This document shows, piece by piece, positions 16,301 to 24,847 of a stretch of 43,013 bases of DNA (position 1 is its first letter; the number at the start of each line of letters is the position of its first letter). A program made the position numbers and the translations under genes. Where the stretch lies: the NCBI RefSeq assembly GCF_000981225.1, contig NZ_LAJC01000053.1:1-43013 (forward strand), given 5' to 3'. This stretch comes from Allosalinactinospora lopnorensis. GTDB taxonomy: Bacteria; Actinomycetota; Actinomycetes; Streptosporangiales; Streptosporangiaceae. The notes under the pieces were generated by a model, which worked only from the letters and a program-made list of their open reading frames with translations, searched no databases and was not told where the DNA came from.

Positions 16301-16665
16301 ATGACCGACGTCTCAACCCTTCCCGCGCCGAGTATCCCCCAGGCGTGGGACTGCGTCGACACCTCCATCGACGCCGAGACCCCCGAACTGCTGTCGGAGG
16401 AGCAGTTCGACCGCTACACCGAGACCGTTACCGCCCCGCTCACCGCGGCCGGGCTGACCGTGCACGGCCTGAGCGAGCGCGAGCCCGGCCGTTGGAGATC
16501 TCCAACCCCGCAACCGGCTACACCGTCGAACTCGACCTGCGTGACGACCGCAGCGCCGAGTGGAGCCTCACCGTCGGCGGCGAGATCCCCGAAGGCACCC
16601 CCGCGCTAAACCTGGCCGCGACCATCGCCCGCCTGCTGCGCGCACCCACCTCCGCTGTGAACTGA
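16301..16665 (+). pseudogene. Small hypothetical protein, frame broken near 16491
   Basis: ATG 16301 has a strong GAGGAGG site. The first part reads IPQAWDCVDTSIDAETPELL and TAPLTAAGLTVHGLSEREPG. Near 16491 the frame shifts; adding one G joins it to LEISNPATGYTVELDLRDDR, WSLTVGGEIPEGTPALNLAA and TIARLLRAP, ending at 16665. The repaired protein would be about 121 aa. No family recognised. It is divergent from the XRE/DUF397 pair, which suggests it may be among their targets. Confidence 0.5.
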
Positions 16666-16675
16666 AACCCGGCTA

Positions 16676-16717
16676 CGCGGCGGCGGCCTTGGGCTCCGGC
16701 CCCGGGCCGCCGCCGCG
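16676..16717 (+). terminator. Strong GC hairpin after the small hypothetical gene
   Basis: Perfect 13-bp arms CGCGGCGGCGGCC (16676-16688) and GGCCGCCGCCGCG (16705-16717) with a 16-base loop. It begins 10 bases after the stop codon. No T-run follows, which is common for actinobacterial terminators. It probably insulates the zinc-hook ATPase operon from upstream transcription. Confidence 0.55.
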
Positions 16718-16979
16718 AAAGCGGCCCAGGGCGCGCCCTGCAGTCGATGACGCGCCCCTCGAGTAGCTATCGGTTATCGGTTGCTGGGTAGGCGACGTCT
16801 CTCACCAGGCCTTTTATCGATCGAGACTTGAGACCAGGCTTGTGAAGAGAGCGTGCGTAAAAACTCCAGACTGCTTTTCCGGTCAAAGTGCAGCGGGAAG
16901 CGACGATGTAGGGCAACCTGGAGCTGTCCTCCCTAAGCGGTCCATGCAGGACTTCCCTTTTATCTGCTTGGAGACCGAA

Positions 16980-19379
16980 ATGTCGCGAACTTCGCGTTCG
17001 GGTGCGCTGCGTGACCTCATCGAAGTCAAGCTCGCAGACTCCGACCTGGCCCCCGCTGCCCGAGAGATCGTGTTGAAGGCCTTTCCGGCCTCCTCCGCGA
17101 GGCCGTCCCAAACCGTACCTGAGCCGACATACTTGAAATCAGTTACAGTGTGCGGATTCCGTGGTATTGGTGCGGAGACACGACTGGATATCGCACCCGG
17201 CCCTGGCCTCACCGTGATCACTGGAGCAAATGGAACTGGGAAATCAAGTTTCGCTGAGGCTTTGGAGTTAGCGTTCACTGGGGAGAACGCCAGGTGGACT
17301 GAGGCCAAGAGAGCGAAGACGGTCCAGGATGACTGGCGCAACTTGCATTTCCCTAGTGAAAAACAACCGAAGATATCGGTAGAGTACATATCCGCCAGCG
17401 ATGCAAAATCACGCTGCGTGCGCCGTTATTGGAATGGCGATGAGGTGAAGGATGCGGTCACTCTCGTTTCGGCTCCAGATGAGGACGATCATCGGTTGGA
17501 AGAAATCGATTGGGGGGTGGCGCTTACCCCTTACCGGCCGTTCCTTTCTTACTCGGAATTGGGAACAAGTGTGGCTGGCCGTCCCACAGATATGTACAAG
17601 TCCGTGGCCGCCGTGCTCGGTTTGCAGGGCATCATCGATGCGCAGCAGAATCTGTTGGCACAAGAGAAGGATTTGAAGCAGGTCGACACTGCGGCCAAGG
17701 AAGAACTCGCCGGACTGCGAACTGAACTGAGTGCTCTGGACGATTCTCGCGCCCGTGAAGTCGTGAAGGTGCTGAACGAGCGGTCTCCTTCGACCAGTCG
17801 GCTGCGCGCACTGCTGGAAACCCACCGCCTTCCGGAGGGGACCGATCACGCGCGGCTGCGTGCTTTGGCGAACTTGCACGGGCCAGACACTCAGCGAACA
17901 GCCACCGTGCTTGCGGACTTGCGATCAGCCGTAAAGGAATCGGCTACCGTGTCCGGGACATCGGCGGACACAGCCCTCAAGCGGTCCGATCTACTCGCGC
18001 GGGTAGTGGAACTCCATCGATCCATCCCCGAGGACCATGATTGTCCGGTGTGCGGTACTGGAGACCAACTCACCGACGCCTGGGTTATCGACTGTGAGCA
18101 GCAGATTAGGGAACTACGACGTGAGGGTGAGCACGTCAAGGAAGTCCAGCGTAAGGTCACCGAATCAGTTCAGGCGGCACACCGCCTCATCGAGGATCCT
18201 CCCGCATGGCTGCCCGAACAAGTCACTCCAGCATGGGAGGCGTGGCTGAACTGCCGTTCTCACCAGCAGCCCGAATCCCTCATCGAGGCGATCGAAGCGA
18301 GCGCCGCACCCCTACGCGACGCCTGCGATCCCATTCGGGCAGCGGCCGCGGCTGAACTCTCTGTGGCGAACGAACAGTGGTCAAACGCTACTTCGCGCGT
18401 GCGTACCTGGGTCTGCAAGGCTGAAAAAGCCACCAAATGCCGTCAGGAACTCAAGCAACTCCAAGAAGCCCGGGCTTGGCTCAAGGAGGTGCACAATGAG
18501 TTGCGCACGGATCGGCTGCGTCCCTTGGAGAAGGGTGTAAAGCGCAACTGGCAGAAGCTTTGCATGGACAGCAGCGTAGAACTTGCCGCGGTCGCGCTCA
18601 CAGGGGAGGGAACCAGGCGAAAGCTGGCTCTGGACCTTGCTGTGGATGGCCGAGAGACTACCGCCTTGGGAGTGGTGAGCCAAGGGGAGCTCAACGCGCT
18701 GGCGCTGTCATTATTCCTGCCGCGTGCCACCACCGATGAGAGCCCGTTCAGGTTCATCGTGCTCGATGATCCGGTGCAGTCGATGGATCCAGTCAAGATA
18801 GTCAAATTGGCCCAGATTCTGGCCGAAGTCGCCGAAAACCGACAGGTCGTCGTCTTCACTCACGACCATCGGTTGGTGGACTCACTCCGTTTCCAGGGGC
18901 TTCCGGTAACCGAGGTTCGCGTGGAACGCGGCCGAGAGTCTGCAGTGCTCACGAAGAAGCGCAGCGCTCCAGCAACGCAGGCGGTGAATGAGGCGAAAGC
19001 TCTGATCAAGGACGCCAACGTCAGTTCTTATGTGGCCAAGACGGTTCTTCCCGGTGTATGCCGTTCGGCTTTGGAAGCCGCGTTCTATGATCTCGCGTAC
19101 CAGGCCTTGAGTCGCAGAGGTAAGGAGTGGAAGTGGATCGAGGAGCAGACATCCAAAACGCGTGAGCTGAAACAATTGGCGGGACTCGCCCTCAGTGAGG
19201 AAGGCCGTCTCAGAGACGAAGATATCCCCCAGAGTATCCGAGAGGCGTTCGGAGAGGAGGCTTTGCAAATAATCGATGACTGCAACCACGGGTCACACGA
19301 GGCCGGAGCGCTTTCCGATCCAAAAACACTAGTGGGAAGAGTTGAGAAACTGGTCAACCAGATCGGGAAACATCAATGA
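16980..19379 (+). CDS. SMC/Rad50-like ATPase with zinc-hook motif, possible defence protein
   Basis: About 799 aa from ATG 16980 (GGAG six bases upstream; earlier in-frame starts lack a good site). This is an ABC-type ATPase split by a long helical arm: Walker A GANGTGKSS (about residues 82-90), the signature VSQGELNALAL (566-576), Walker B FIVLDDP (592-598) and the H-loop FTHDH (626-630). The arm centre carries CPVCG (355-359), the Rad50/RloC-style zinc-hook cysteines. The last 150 residues hold RSALEAAFYDLA and CNHGSHEAG, a helical extension with conserved-looking Arg, Glu and His. It is not standard RecN, SbcC or SMC. The gene overlaps the next one as ATGA. It lies in lower-GC DNA. Confidence 0.82.
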   Translation: MSRTSRSGALRDLIEVKLADSDLAPAAREIVLKAFPASSARPSQTVPEPTYLKSVTVCGFRGIGAETRLDIAPGPGLTVITGANGTGKSSFAEALELAFTGENARWTEAKRAKTVQDDWRNLHFPSEKQPKISVEYISASDAKSRCVRRYWNGDEVKDAVTLVSAPDEDDHRLEEIDWGVALTPYRPFLSYSELGTSVAGRPTDMYKSVAAVLGLQGIIDAQQNLLAQEKDLKQVDTAAKEELAGLRTELSALDDSRAREVVKVLNERSPSTSRLRALLETHRLPEGTDHARLRALANLHGPDTQRTATVLADLRSAVKESATVSGTSADTALKRSDLLARVVELHRSIPEDHDCPVCGTGDQLTDAWVIDCEQQIRELRREGEHVKEVQRKVTESVQAAHRLIEDPPAWLPEQVTPAWEAWLNCRSHQQPESLIEAIEASAAPLRDACDPIRAAAAAELSVANEQWSNATSRVRTWVCKAEKATKCRQELKQLQEARAWLKEVHNELRTDRLRPLEKGVKRNWQKLCMDSSVELAAVALTGEGTRRKLALDLAVDGRETTALGVVSQGELNALALSLFLPRATTDESPFRFIVLDDPVQSMDPVKIVKLAQILAEVAENRQVVVFTHDHRLVDSLRFQGLPVTEVRVERGRESAVLTKKRSAPATQAVNEAKALIKDANVSSYVAKTVLPGVCRSALEAAFYDLAYQALSRRGKEWKWIEEQTSKTRELKQLAGLALSEEGRLRDEDIPQSIREAFGEEALQIIDDCNHGSHEAGALSDPKTLVGRVEKLVNQIGKHQ

Positions 19380-19750
19380 CAGAGCCAGAAAATTGGTCCC
19401 TCGCTGTGCTCGGACTCATAGACTGCGAAGTGGCTGAGAGCTCTGAAGCGCGCCGACGCGCGGTATTCTTCCTGATTCGGCTTGGCTTGGAGGAGGAAAT
19501 GCGCGGCCTCTGGCGGCGTACCCGCCCTGAAGTCGTCAAATATCGGGCCCGCGTGCAGGCATTGTGCTTAGAGTACGAGGGCCACCATAGGATCGCGCGG
19601 CGCTGGTTCGCCGCTTGGTCCGCGATCAGTCCCGCCTGTCATTACCATCAGCGTCCGATCGTTCCGGGCTTGGCGGAACTATCGGCCTGGCATTCCGAGG
19701 CGGCCGAGATCATAGACGAGTTGTCCATGCTCACAGTGGATACCCGGTGA
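19376..19750 (+). CDS. 124-aa partner of the zinc-hook ATPase, unknown function
   Basis: Its ATG overlaps the ATPase stop (ATGA), so the two proteins are almost certainly made together. It is predicted mostly helical, rich in Arg, Glu, Trp and Ala (for example RLGLEEEMRGLWRRTRPEVV and YEGHHRIARRWFAAWSA), with no signal peptide, membrane segment or nuclease motif that I can identify. I do not recognise the family. Small coupled partners occur in SMC-like defence systems such as Lamassu (LmuC), but no sequence link is claimed. Confidence 0.65.
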   Translation: MTEPENWSLAVLGLIDCEVAESSEARRRAVFFLIRLGLEEEMRGLWRRTRPEVVKYRARVQALCLEYEGHHRIARRWFAAWSAISPACHYHQRPIVPGLAELSAWHSEAAEIIDELSMLTVDTR

Positions 19751-19754
19751 CCAG

Positions 19755-19816
19755 TCAGGAGCAGGGACGAGCAGTGAGTCTCTGAGCGGGTTTTCACCGG
19801 CTTGTTCTGCTCCTGA
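19755..19816 (+). terminator. Long inverted repeat after the ATPase operon
   Basis: TCAGGAGCAG (19755-19764) and CTGCTCCTGA (19807-19816) form a perfect 10-bp stem around a 42-base loop. It starts five bases after the 124-aa gene stop. It may end transcription of the operon, or be part of a boundary sequence; the large loop is atypical for a simple terminator. Confidence 0.35.
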
Positions 19817-19857
19817 CCGTCAGAAGTCATGCTGGGTAGGGCGCAGCCACAGGGACC

Positions 19858-20052
19858 TCACCTGTGAACTATAAGTGCCTCAGCTAACTCGAAGACACGG
19901 CCGCTGGTTTGCGCGGCCCCAGACTCGTACTGTCTTGCCAAGCCACTGACTTCGGTCAGCGCACATCGCTTGACGAGGTACTCACCGCTTTCAGCCGCAC
20001 TCGCGAGTCTCTTGCACGAACATCGAAATCCACGACACCACCCGTGTTCTTC
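19858..20052 (-). pseudogene. Possible C-terminal remnant of a helical protein
   Basis: Leftward, the frame ending at the TGA of 19858 reads as a plausible helical tail: RKLASAAESGEYLVKRCALT, then EVSGLARQYESGAAQ and VFELAEALIV. It resembles the end of an actinobacterial regulator. Upstream of it the frame runs straight into the 59-bp repeat at 20053 and has no start or N-terminal domain. It may be a gene cut when the repeat or neighbouring segment arrived. Chance coding is not excluded. Confidence 0.25.
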
Positions 20053-20111
20053 ACCGTGAAGATACGGACACGACAGAGAGGCGAATCCGGCCGTAACTTC
20101 ACGGTGGATGC
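20053..20111 (+). repeat. 59-bp repeat, copy B
   Basis: Same orientation as 8194-8252 with no gaps; ends ACCGTGAA and TTCACGGTGGATGC are conserved, and the ten differences lie in the middle. It sits about 87 bases before a DeoR-type regulator and marks the point where base composition returns to high GC. Confidence 0.65.
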
Positions 20112-20197
20112 CGGCGCCCCGCCGCCCGCCGCCGGAGCGAACACCACCCCTGCTCACCGCGGCCGGAAAAGAACGGCGCCTGTGTTTGGATGGTGCC

Positions 20198-20956
20198 GTG
20201 GACAGCACGGAACGGCTCGACCTGATCGTGGGCCGGCTGCGCGAGGCCGGCGAGGTGAGCGTCGTCGGGCTCGCGGAGCTCACCGGCCACTCCGAGATGA
20301 CCATCCGGCGCGACCTGGACCAGCTCGCCGCCAAGGGCGTGCTGCGCCGCGTGCGGGGCGGCGCGGTCAGCCTGGTCCCGCGCGGCCAGGAGCCGCCGTA
20401 CGCCATCCGGGAGCGCCAGGCGGCCGAGGCCAAGAAGCGCATCGCCCGCGCCGTCGCCGGCCTGATCGGCGACGGGCAGGCGGTCGTCGTCGACGGCGGC
20501 ACCACCGCGGCGGAGGCGGCGCGCGAACTGGCCGGCCGCCCGATAACCGCCATGCCCCTCGGTCTGCAGGCCGCGCAGGCGCTCAGCGGCGGCAGGGACA
20601 CCACGGTGCTGATGGCCGGCGGCGAGGTCCGCCCCGGCGAGCTGGCGCTGGTCGGCCCCCTGACCGAGGCCTCCCTGAACGCGCTGCGTTTCGACACCGC
20701 CGTCCTGGGCTGCTGCGGGCTCTCGGTGAACGAGGGCATCACCGCCCACGACCTGCCCGAGGTCGCCGTCAAACGCTGCGCCATGCGGTCGGCGCAGCGC
20801 ACCGTCATGGCCGTCGACTCCACCAAGCTCGGCCGCGTGACGATGGGCTACGTCGCGCCCGTGGGCGACATCGACACCCTCGTCACCGACACCGACGCCC
20901 CGGAGGACCTCGTGGCCGAGATCGACGCACACGGGGTGTCGGTCGTCCGCGCCTGA
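20198..20956 (+). CDS. DeoR/GlpR-family transcriptional regulator
   Basis: About 252 aa from GTG 20198; the sequence upstream in frame lies in the repeat and is not family-like. The N-terminal winged helix contains VSVVGLAELTGHSEMTIRRD and LDQLAAKGVLRRVRGGAV, the standard DeoR DNA-binding region. The C-terminal sugar-phosphate-sensing domain shows VVVDGGTTAAEAARELAG, FDTAVLGCCGLSVNEGI and the VMAVDSTKLGR motif. It probably senses a phosphorylated sugar. No sugar pathway genes are adjacent, so its target cannot be named. A second DeoR-type gene lies at 21353. Confidence 0.88.
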   Translation: MDSTERLDLIVGRLREAGEVSVVGLAELTGHSEMTIRRDLDQLAAKGVLRRVRGGAVSLVPRGQEPPYAIRERQAAEAKKRIARAVAGLIGDGQAVVVDGGTTAAEAARELAGRPITAMPLGLQAAQALSGGRDTTVLMAGGEVRPGELALVGPLTEASLNALRFDTAVLGCCGLSVNEGITAHDLPEVAVKRCAMRSAQRTVMAVDSTKLGRVTMGYVAPVGDIDTLVTDTDAPEDLVAEIDAHGVSVVRA

Positions 20957-21120
20957 GAACCGAGCGGGGCGAAAACCGGAAACGCAAATCCACCGATTGG
21001 CGTTATGGATGTGTGACCCGTAGCGGTACGGGGCATGCGTCAAGTGACCAACCCGGTGCGGGGCTTTCCGGCACTGCCGCCGGGCGGCGCCGTTCAGCCT
21101 TGTCCCCTCAGGGAGGCCAT

Positions 21121-21300
21121 GTGTCCCTCTTGGTGATGTTCGGTATCGGCTCCCTCATCGTGCTCGGTGCGCTCGTCGCACTCTTCATCGCGGCCGTCGT
21201 CTCGGGGGCGGGGGCGCCGCCCGAGGAGGACATGGACGACAAGGTCGACGACGACGCGATCGACGCCTCCTTCCACACGCACGGAGTGCATTTCTGCTGA
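21121..21300 (+). CDS. Small single-pass membrane protein (59 aa)
   Basis: GTG 21121 (GGGAGG just upstream) opens a frame with one clear membrane helix (LVMFGIGSLIVLGALVALFI) and a very acidic tail (PPEEDMDDKVDDDAID) ending in HTHGVHFC. It lies between two DeoR-type genes on the same strand. The His/Cys-containing C-terminus could bind metal, but no function is known. An overlapping ATG at 21119 gives only a five-codon frame, supporting the GTG. Confidence 0.55.
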   Translation: MSLLVMFGIGSLIVLGALVALFIAAVVSGAGAPPEEDMDDKVDDDAIDASFHTHGVHFC

Positions 21301-21352
21301 CCGCCGTGCCCGTATCATCGGAGGTCCCGGGGCATAGAGGGGACATAACCCG

Positions 21353-22159
21353 ATGACAGAGGAGACCAGGCCCGCGTTCGCCGCCGAACGCAGGGAGCGG
21401 ATCCTGGAGTTGGTGCGGGCGAACGGGGCCATGGCGCTGCGCGACATCGCCTCCCAGGTGCGGGCATCGGAGGTCACCGTACGCCGCGATGTGCGGGCGC
21501 TGGAGACTGATGGGCTGCTCGACCGGCGCCGCGGCGGAGCGGCCCTGCCCGGCAGACTCGGCCACGAGGAGAGCTACACCCAGAAGAGCGGCCAGGCGGC
21601 GCCGGAGAAGATGGCCATCGCCGCGGCGGCCGCCAAGCTGGTCCGGAACGACGACGCCATCGTGCTCGGCCCGGGAAGCAGCACGGAGGCGCTGGCGCGG
21701 GAGCTCACCGGGCGGCAGAACCTCACCGTGGTGACCAACTCGCTCCCGGTGGCGGAGACGCTCGCGGGCGCGCCCGGCGTCGAGGTGGTGATGACCGGCG
21801 GGACGCTGCGCGGCTCCATCCGGGCGCTGGTCGGTACCGCCGCCGAGCAGTCCCTGGCCGGGCTGCGGGTGCACCAGGCGTTCGTGTCCGGGAACGGCAT
21901 CACCGCCGAGCGCGGACTGAGCACACCCAACCCGACCGTGGCCAGTGTGGACCGCGCGCTGGTCGGCTGCGCCGAAGAGGTGATCGTTCTCGCCGACCAC
22001 ACGAAGGTCGGCGCCGACACCCTGGTGCAGACGGTGCAGCCCGAACACATCGCGCACCTGATCACCGACAACCACGCCGACCCCGAAGTGCTGATGACGC
22101 TGGAGGACATGGGGACCCTGGTGCACGTCGCCGTCCTGGAGGTCGACCGCGGCGAGTGA
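21353..22159 (+). CDS. DeoR/GlpR-family transcriptional regulator
   Basis: 268 aa from ATG 21353. Winged-helix region [20 protein letters not shown] then [20 protein letters not shown]; sensing domain with [51 protein letters not shown] and [11 protein letters not shown]. These are the typical DeoR features for binding sugar phosphates. Clearly a paralogue of the gene at 20198 in fold, though not a recent duplicate. The effector and target are unknown. Confidence 0.9.
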   Translation: MTEETRPAFAAERRERILELVRANGAMALRDIASQVRASEVTVRRDVRALETDGLLDRRRGGAALPGRLGHEESYTQKSGQAAPEKMAIAAAAAKLVRNDDAIVLGPGSSTEALARELTGRQNLTVVTNSLPVAETLAGAPGVEVVMTGGTLRGSIRALVGTAAEQSLAGLRVHQAFVSGNGITAERGLSTPNPTVASVDRALVGCAEEVIVLADHTKVGADTLVQTVQPEHIAHLITDNHADPEVLMTLEDMGTLVHVAVLEVDRGE

Positions 22160-22292
22160 CGGCACCGCGAACGGGGCCGCGATCGGACGAGGGGCCGGAC
22201 ACCCCTACGGCGGGCGGCGGCCCTACGATACGGGCTACGCCCGGCCCGCCGGACCCACCTCAGCTCAACGACCGATGGCTGGAGACCGCCTC

Positions 22293-23081
22293 ATGCCCAC
22301 CCCGGTGAAACTGCCCGACCCGTGGTCGCGGTCGAAGGTGAGCGTCGTCGTCCCGACGTTCAACGAAGCGGAGAACCTGCCGGTCCTCGTCGAGCGGCTG
22401 CTCGCGCTGCCGCTGCCCCGGCTGCGCGTGGTCGTCGTGGACGACAACTCGCCGGACGGCACCGGGGAGATCGCCGACAAGCTGGCCGTCGAACACAGGG
22501 ACGCGAACGGGGAGCGCGTCACCGTGGTGCACCGCCAGGCCAAGGACGGCCTCGGCCGCGCCTACGTCGCGGGCATGACGCGGGCACTGGACGACGGCGC
22601 CGACTTCGTCGCCCAGATGGACGCCGACCTGAGCCACCCGCCGGGCTACCTGCCTCAGATGCTGGGGACCATGCTCTCCACCGGCGCCGGCGTCGTCATC
22701 GGCAGCCGCTACGTGCCCGGCGGGAGTCTCTCCGAGTACTGGAACCTGCGCCGCCGGCTGCTCAGTGGGTGGGCCAACGCCTACGTGAAGGCCATCCTCG
22801 CGATGCCGGTCCGCGACGTCACCGCCGGCTTCAAGCTCTGGCGCCGGGAGGCCCTGCAGGCGCTGGACCTGCCGAGCGTTCATAGCAGCGGCTACAGCTT
22901 CCAGGTGGAGACGCACTTCCGCGCCTACCGCCGCGGCCAGAAGATCGTGGAGATCCCCATCCACTTCGAGGACCGCAGGGAAGGCGCGAGCAAGATGGAC
23001 CTCGCCGTCCAGCTGGAGTCGGCGCTGCGCCCGTTCCAGCTGCGCAGGCACGAGCGCGGCGCACGGCGCCGGCGGTCGTGA
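22293..23081 (+). CDS. Polyprenol monophosphomannose synthase (GT2, DPM1-like)
   Basis: About 262 aa. ATG 22293 has GGAG eight bases upstream; ATG 22275 is possible but has no clear ribosome site. The GT2 fold shows [49 protein letters not shown], the catalytic DADLSHPP and [12 protein letters not shown], with the acceptor region [16 protein letters not shown] and [15 protein letters not shown]. It moves mannose from GDP-mannose to polyprenyl phosphate at the membrane face, supplying lipomannan and protein O-mannosylation. Unlike mycobacterial Ppm1 there is no fused acyltransferase domain. Confidence 0.9.
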   Translation: MPTPVKLPDPWSRSKVSVVVPTFNEAENLPVLVERLLALPLPRLRVVVVDDNSPDGTGEIADKLAVEHRDANGERVTVVHRQAKDGLGRAYVAGMTRALDDGADFVAQMDADLSHPPGYLPQMLGTMLSTGAGVVIGSRYVPGGSLSEYWNLRRRLLSGWANAYVKAILAMPVRDVTAGFKLWRREALQALDLPSVHSSGYSFQVETHFRAYRRGQKIVEIPIHFEDRREGASKMDLAVQLESALRPFQLRRHERGARRRRS

Positions 23082-23098
23082 GGCCGCGCCCCGCCCGC

Positions 23099-23839
23099 TC
23101 ATGACGCTGGCGCGCGGTCGCGCAGTACGGTATCGGCGATGCGCTGCGCCAGCTCCTCGGCCTGGACGCGGATCTGCGGGATACCGTCCGCCCGGTGGTC
23201 CCGGCGCACGGGCCCCAGGGCGAAGAGCCTGCGGCTCGCCTCGCCCGAGCCGGTGATCAGGGCGCCCTTGGGGCAGGTGACCAGCTCCGTCCCGGCGTCA
23301 CCGGCCGCGATCCCGGTGATCCGGGGCGGCGCGTGGGCCGCCGGATCGCCCGTCGCCACGACGACGGCCGCCACGGGAAGCCGTTCCCCCTGCGCGAGCC
23401 GCACTTCGGCCAGTCCGTTGTCCGCCGACGCGCCGACCACCCGGGCGGTGCGGCGCTGCAGAGTCGCGTGCGGCCGCGCCCAGGAGACGGTCTCCGCGAG
23501 GGTCTCGGCGAGGTAGTCGCCGTAGACCCGGAGCGAGAGGTGGGTATCGGGATCGCAGGGCAGTCCCCGCCATCGGGCCCATTCCAGCAGGTGGCACGGC
23601 CGGTCGGGGAACGCCGACATGCCTTTGACCGAGGTCCGGAGCAGCTGCCGGTCGTCGCTCGCCGCGTAGGCGGGCCCCCGGGCGTGCCGACCGTACTCGT
23701 CGAATACCAGCATGCGGTAGCTCAGGCGCAGCCAGGTCGTCGTGCGCAGCAGGGCGACGGCAGCGAGTGTCGCACTCGCGCCGCCGCCCGCGAAGGCGAT
23801 GACCGGATCAGCGGACGCCGCCTGATGTTCCATGGACAC
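23099..23839 (-). CDS. Short FAD/NAD(P)-binding protein
   Basis: 246 aa; the start may be GTG 23839 or ATG 23833. N-terminal Rossmann motif VIAFAGGGASATLAAVALL, then YRMLVFDEYGRHARGPAYAA, LLRTSVKGMSAF and a second motif, VAAVVVATGDPAAHAPP. The C-terminus has LITGSGEASRRLFALGPVRR. These match the FAD-NAD(P)-binding (NAD_binding_9) group, whose members are usually well over 400 residues, so this is a compact or internally shortened form. The frame is open throughout. It is convergent with the mannosyltransferase. Substrate unknown. Confidence 0.7.
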   Translation of the reverse strand: MSMEHQAASADPVIAFAGGGASATLAAVALLRTTTWLRLSYRMLVFDEYGRHARGPAYAASDDRQLLRTSVKGMSAFPDRPCHLLEWARWRGLPCDPDTHLSLRVYGDYLAETLAETVSWARPHATLQRRTARVVGASADNGLAEVRLAQGERLPVAAVVVATGDPAAHAPPRITGIAAGDAGTELVTCPKGALITGSGEASRRLFALGPVRRDHRADGIPQIRVQAEELAQRIADTVLRDRAPAS

Positions 23840-24075
23840 ACTCTAGGCCCGCGGGCCTGACATCGCAGCTCTTCACCGCCCCCGTCCGGGACGGCGCGGG
23901 GAACGGGACGGCGGCCCGTCTCCGCGGACCGGCGGGGCCGCGCCCAGGGTGCGGGTGCTCCTCCCGCCCCTCCGCATGTCGCGCGAAGTCATAAGGTGAG
24001 AGAATCCCGGCGATGGCCGGGAGCGAAGGAGCACCTTGGGCCGTCCCGAGGTTCACCCGTAGAAAGGCTGTTGCC

Positions 24076-24798
24076 GTGGCCGTGCGCGCCCGCGGCGGCC
24101 GGGGCCGGGGCATACCGCCCGAGCCCGCCGCCGATTCCACCGCTCCCGGAGTCTCCGACGAGGCCGTGGACGCCGCTTCCGTGCCCGATGAGCGGCCGGC
24201 GCCCGGGGCGAACGAGGAGTCCGTGCCCCGGCGGCTGCTCGCCGTGGCCACCCGGTTGTTCGCGGACAAGGGCTTCGACCGCACCTCGGTCCAGGAGATC
24301 GTGGACGCCGCCGAAGTCACCAAGGGGGCGATGTACCACTACTTCGACTCCAAGGACGATCTGCTCGCCGAGGTCTACGCGCGGGTCCTGCGCATGCAGC
24401 TGACCCGGCTGGAGGAGATCGCCGCCGAGGGAGGCCCGGTCGCCGACCGGGTGCGCCGCGCCGCGGCCGACGTCGTGGTCACCACGATCGCCAACCTGGA
24501 CGACGCCACCATCTTCTTCCGGTCGCTGCACCAGCTCAGCGCCGCGAAGCAGCGCGAGGTGCGCATCGAGCGCCGCCGTTATCATGAGCTCTTCCGCTCG
24601 CTGATCACCGAGGGGCAGCAGGAGGGCGTCTTCGCCGACCGGGTGCCCGCCGATCTCGTGGTCGACTTCTACTTCGGATCGGTGCACCATCTCAGCACCT
24701 GGTACCGGCCCGGCGGGCGGCTCTCACCCGCCGAGATCGGCGACCACTACGCCAGGCTCCTCCTGGACGCGCTGCGCCCGGACGGTCCGGACGCCTGA
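24076..24798 (+). CDS. TetR-family regulator, possibly KstR2-like
   Basis: About 240 aa from GTG 24076 (AAAGG nine bases upstream); an ATG at 24013 would add 21 residues. A disordered, proline-rich N-terminal region of about 55 residues comes before the helix-turn-helix: PRRLLAVATRLFADKGFDRT, SVQEIVDAAEVTKGAMYHYF and DSKDDLLAEVY. The C-terminal domain contains FFRSLHQLSAAKQREVRIER and VHHLSTWYRPGGRLSPAEIG, like KstR2-type regulators of lipid or steroid catabolism. No such pathway is adjacent, so that comparison is tentative. Confidence 0.82.
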   Translation: MAVRARGGRGRGIPPEPAADSTAPGVSDEAVDAASVPDERPAPGANEESVPRRLLAVATRLFADKGFDRTSVQEIVDAAEVTKGAMYHYFDSKDDLLAEVYARVLRMQLTRLEEIAAEGGPVADRVRRAAADVVVTTIANLDDATIFFRSLHQLSAAKQREVRIERRRYHELFRSLITEGQQEGVFADRVPADLVVDFYFGSVHHLSTWYRPGGRLSPAEIGDHYARLLLDALRPDGPDA

Positions 24799-24847
24799 GC
24801 CGGACCGCCGGGGCCGGCACCGGCCGCCCGGGTACCGCGATCGAAGA

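Noticed and set aside
16980-19379. Ordinary SbcC/Rad50 repair ATPase
   Set aside because: Too short for SbcC, no SbcD nuclease beside it, an extra C-terminal domain and a coupled small partner.
19909-21300. A 463-codon rightward frame across the DeoR gene
   Set aside because: It is a high-GC shadow of the DeoR gene for most of its length, rich in Arg and Gly. Only its last 59 codons, after GTG 21121, look like a real protein.
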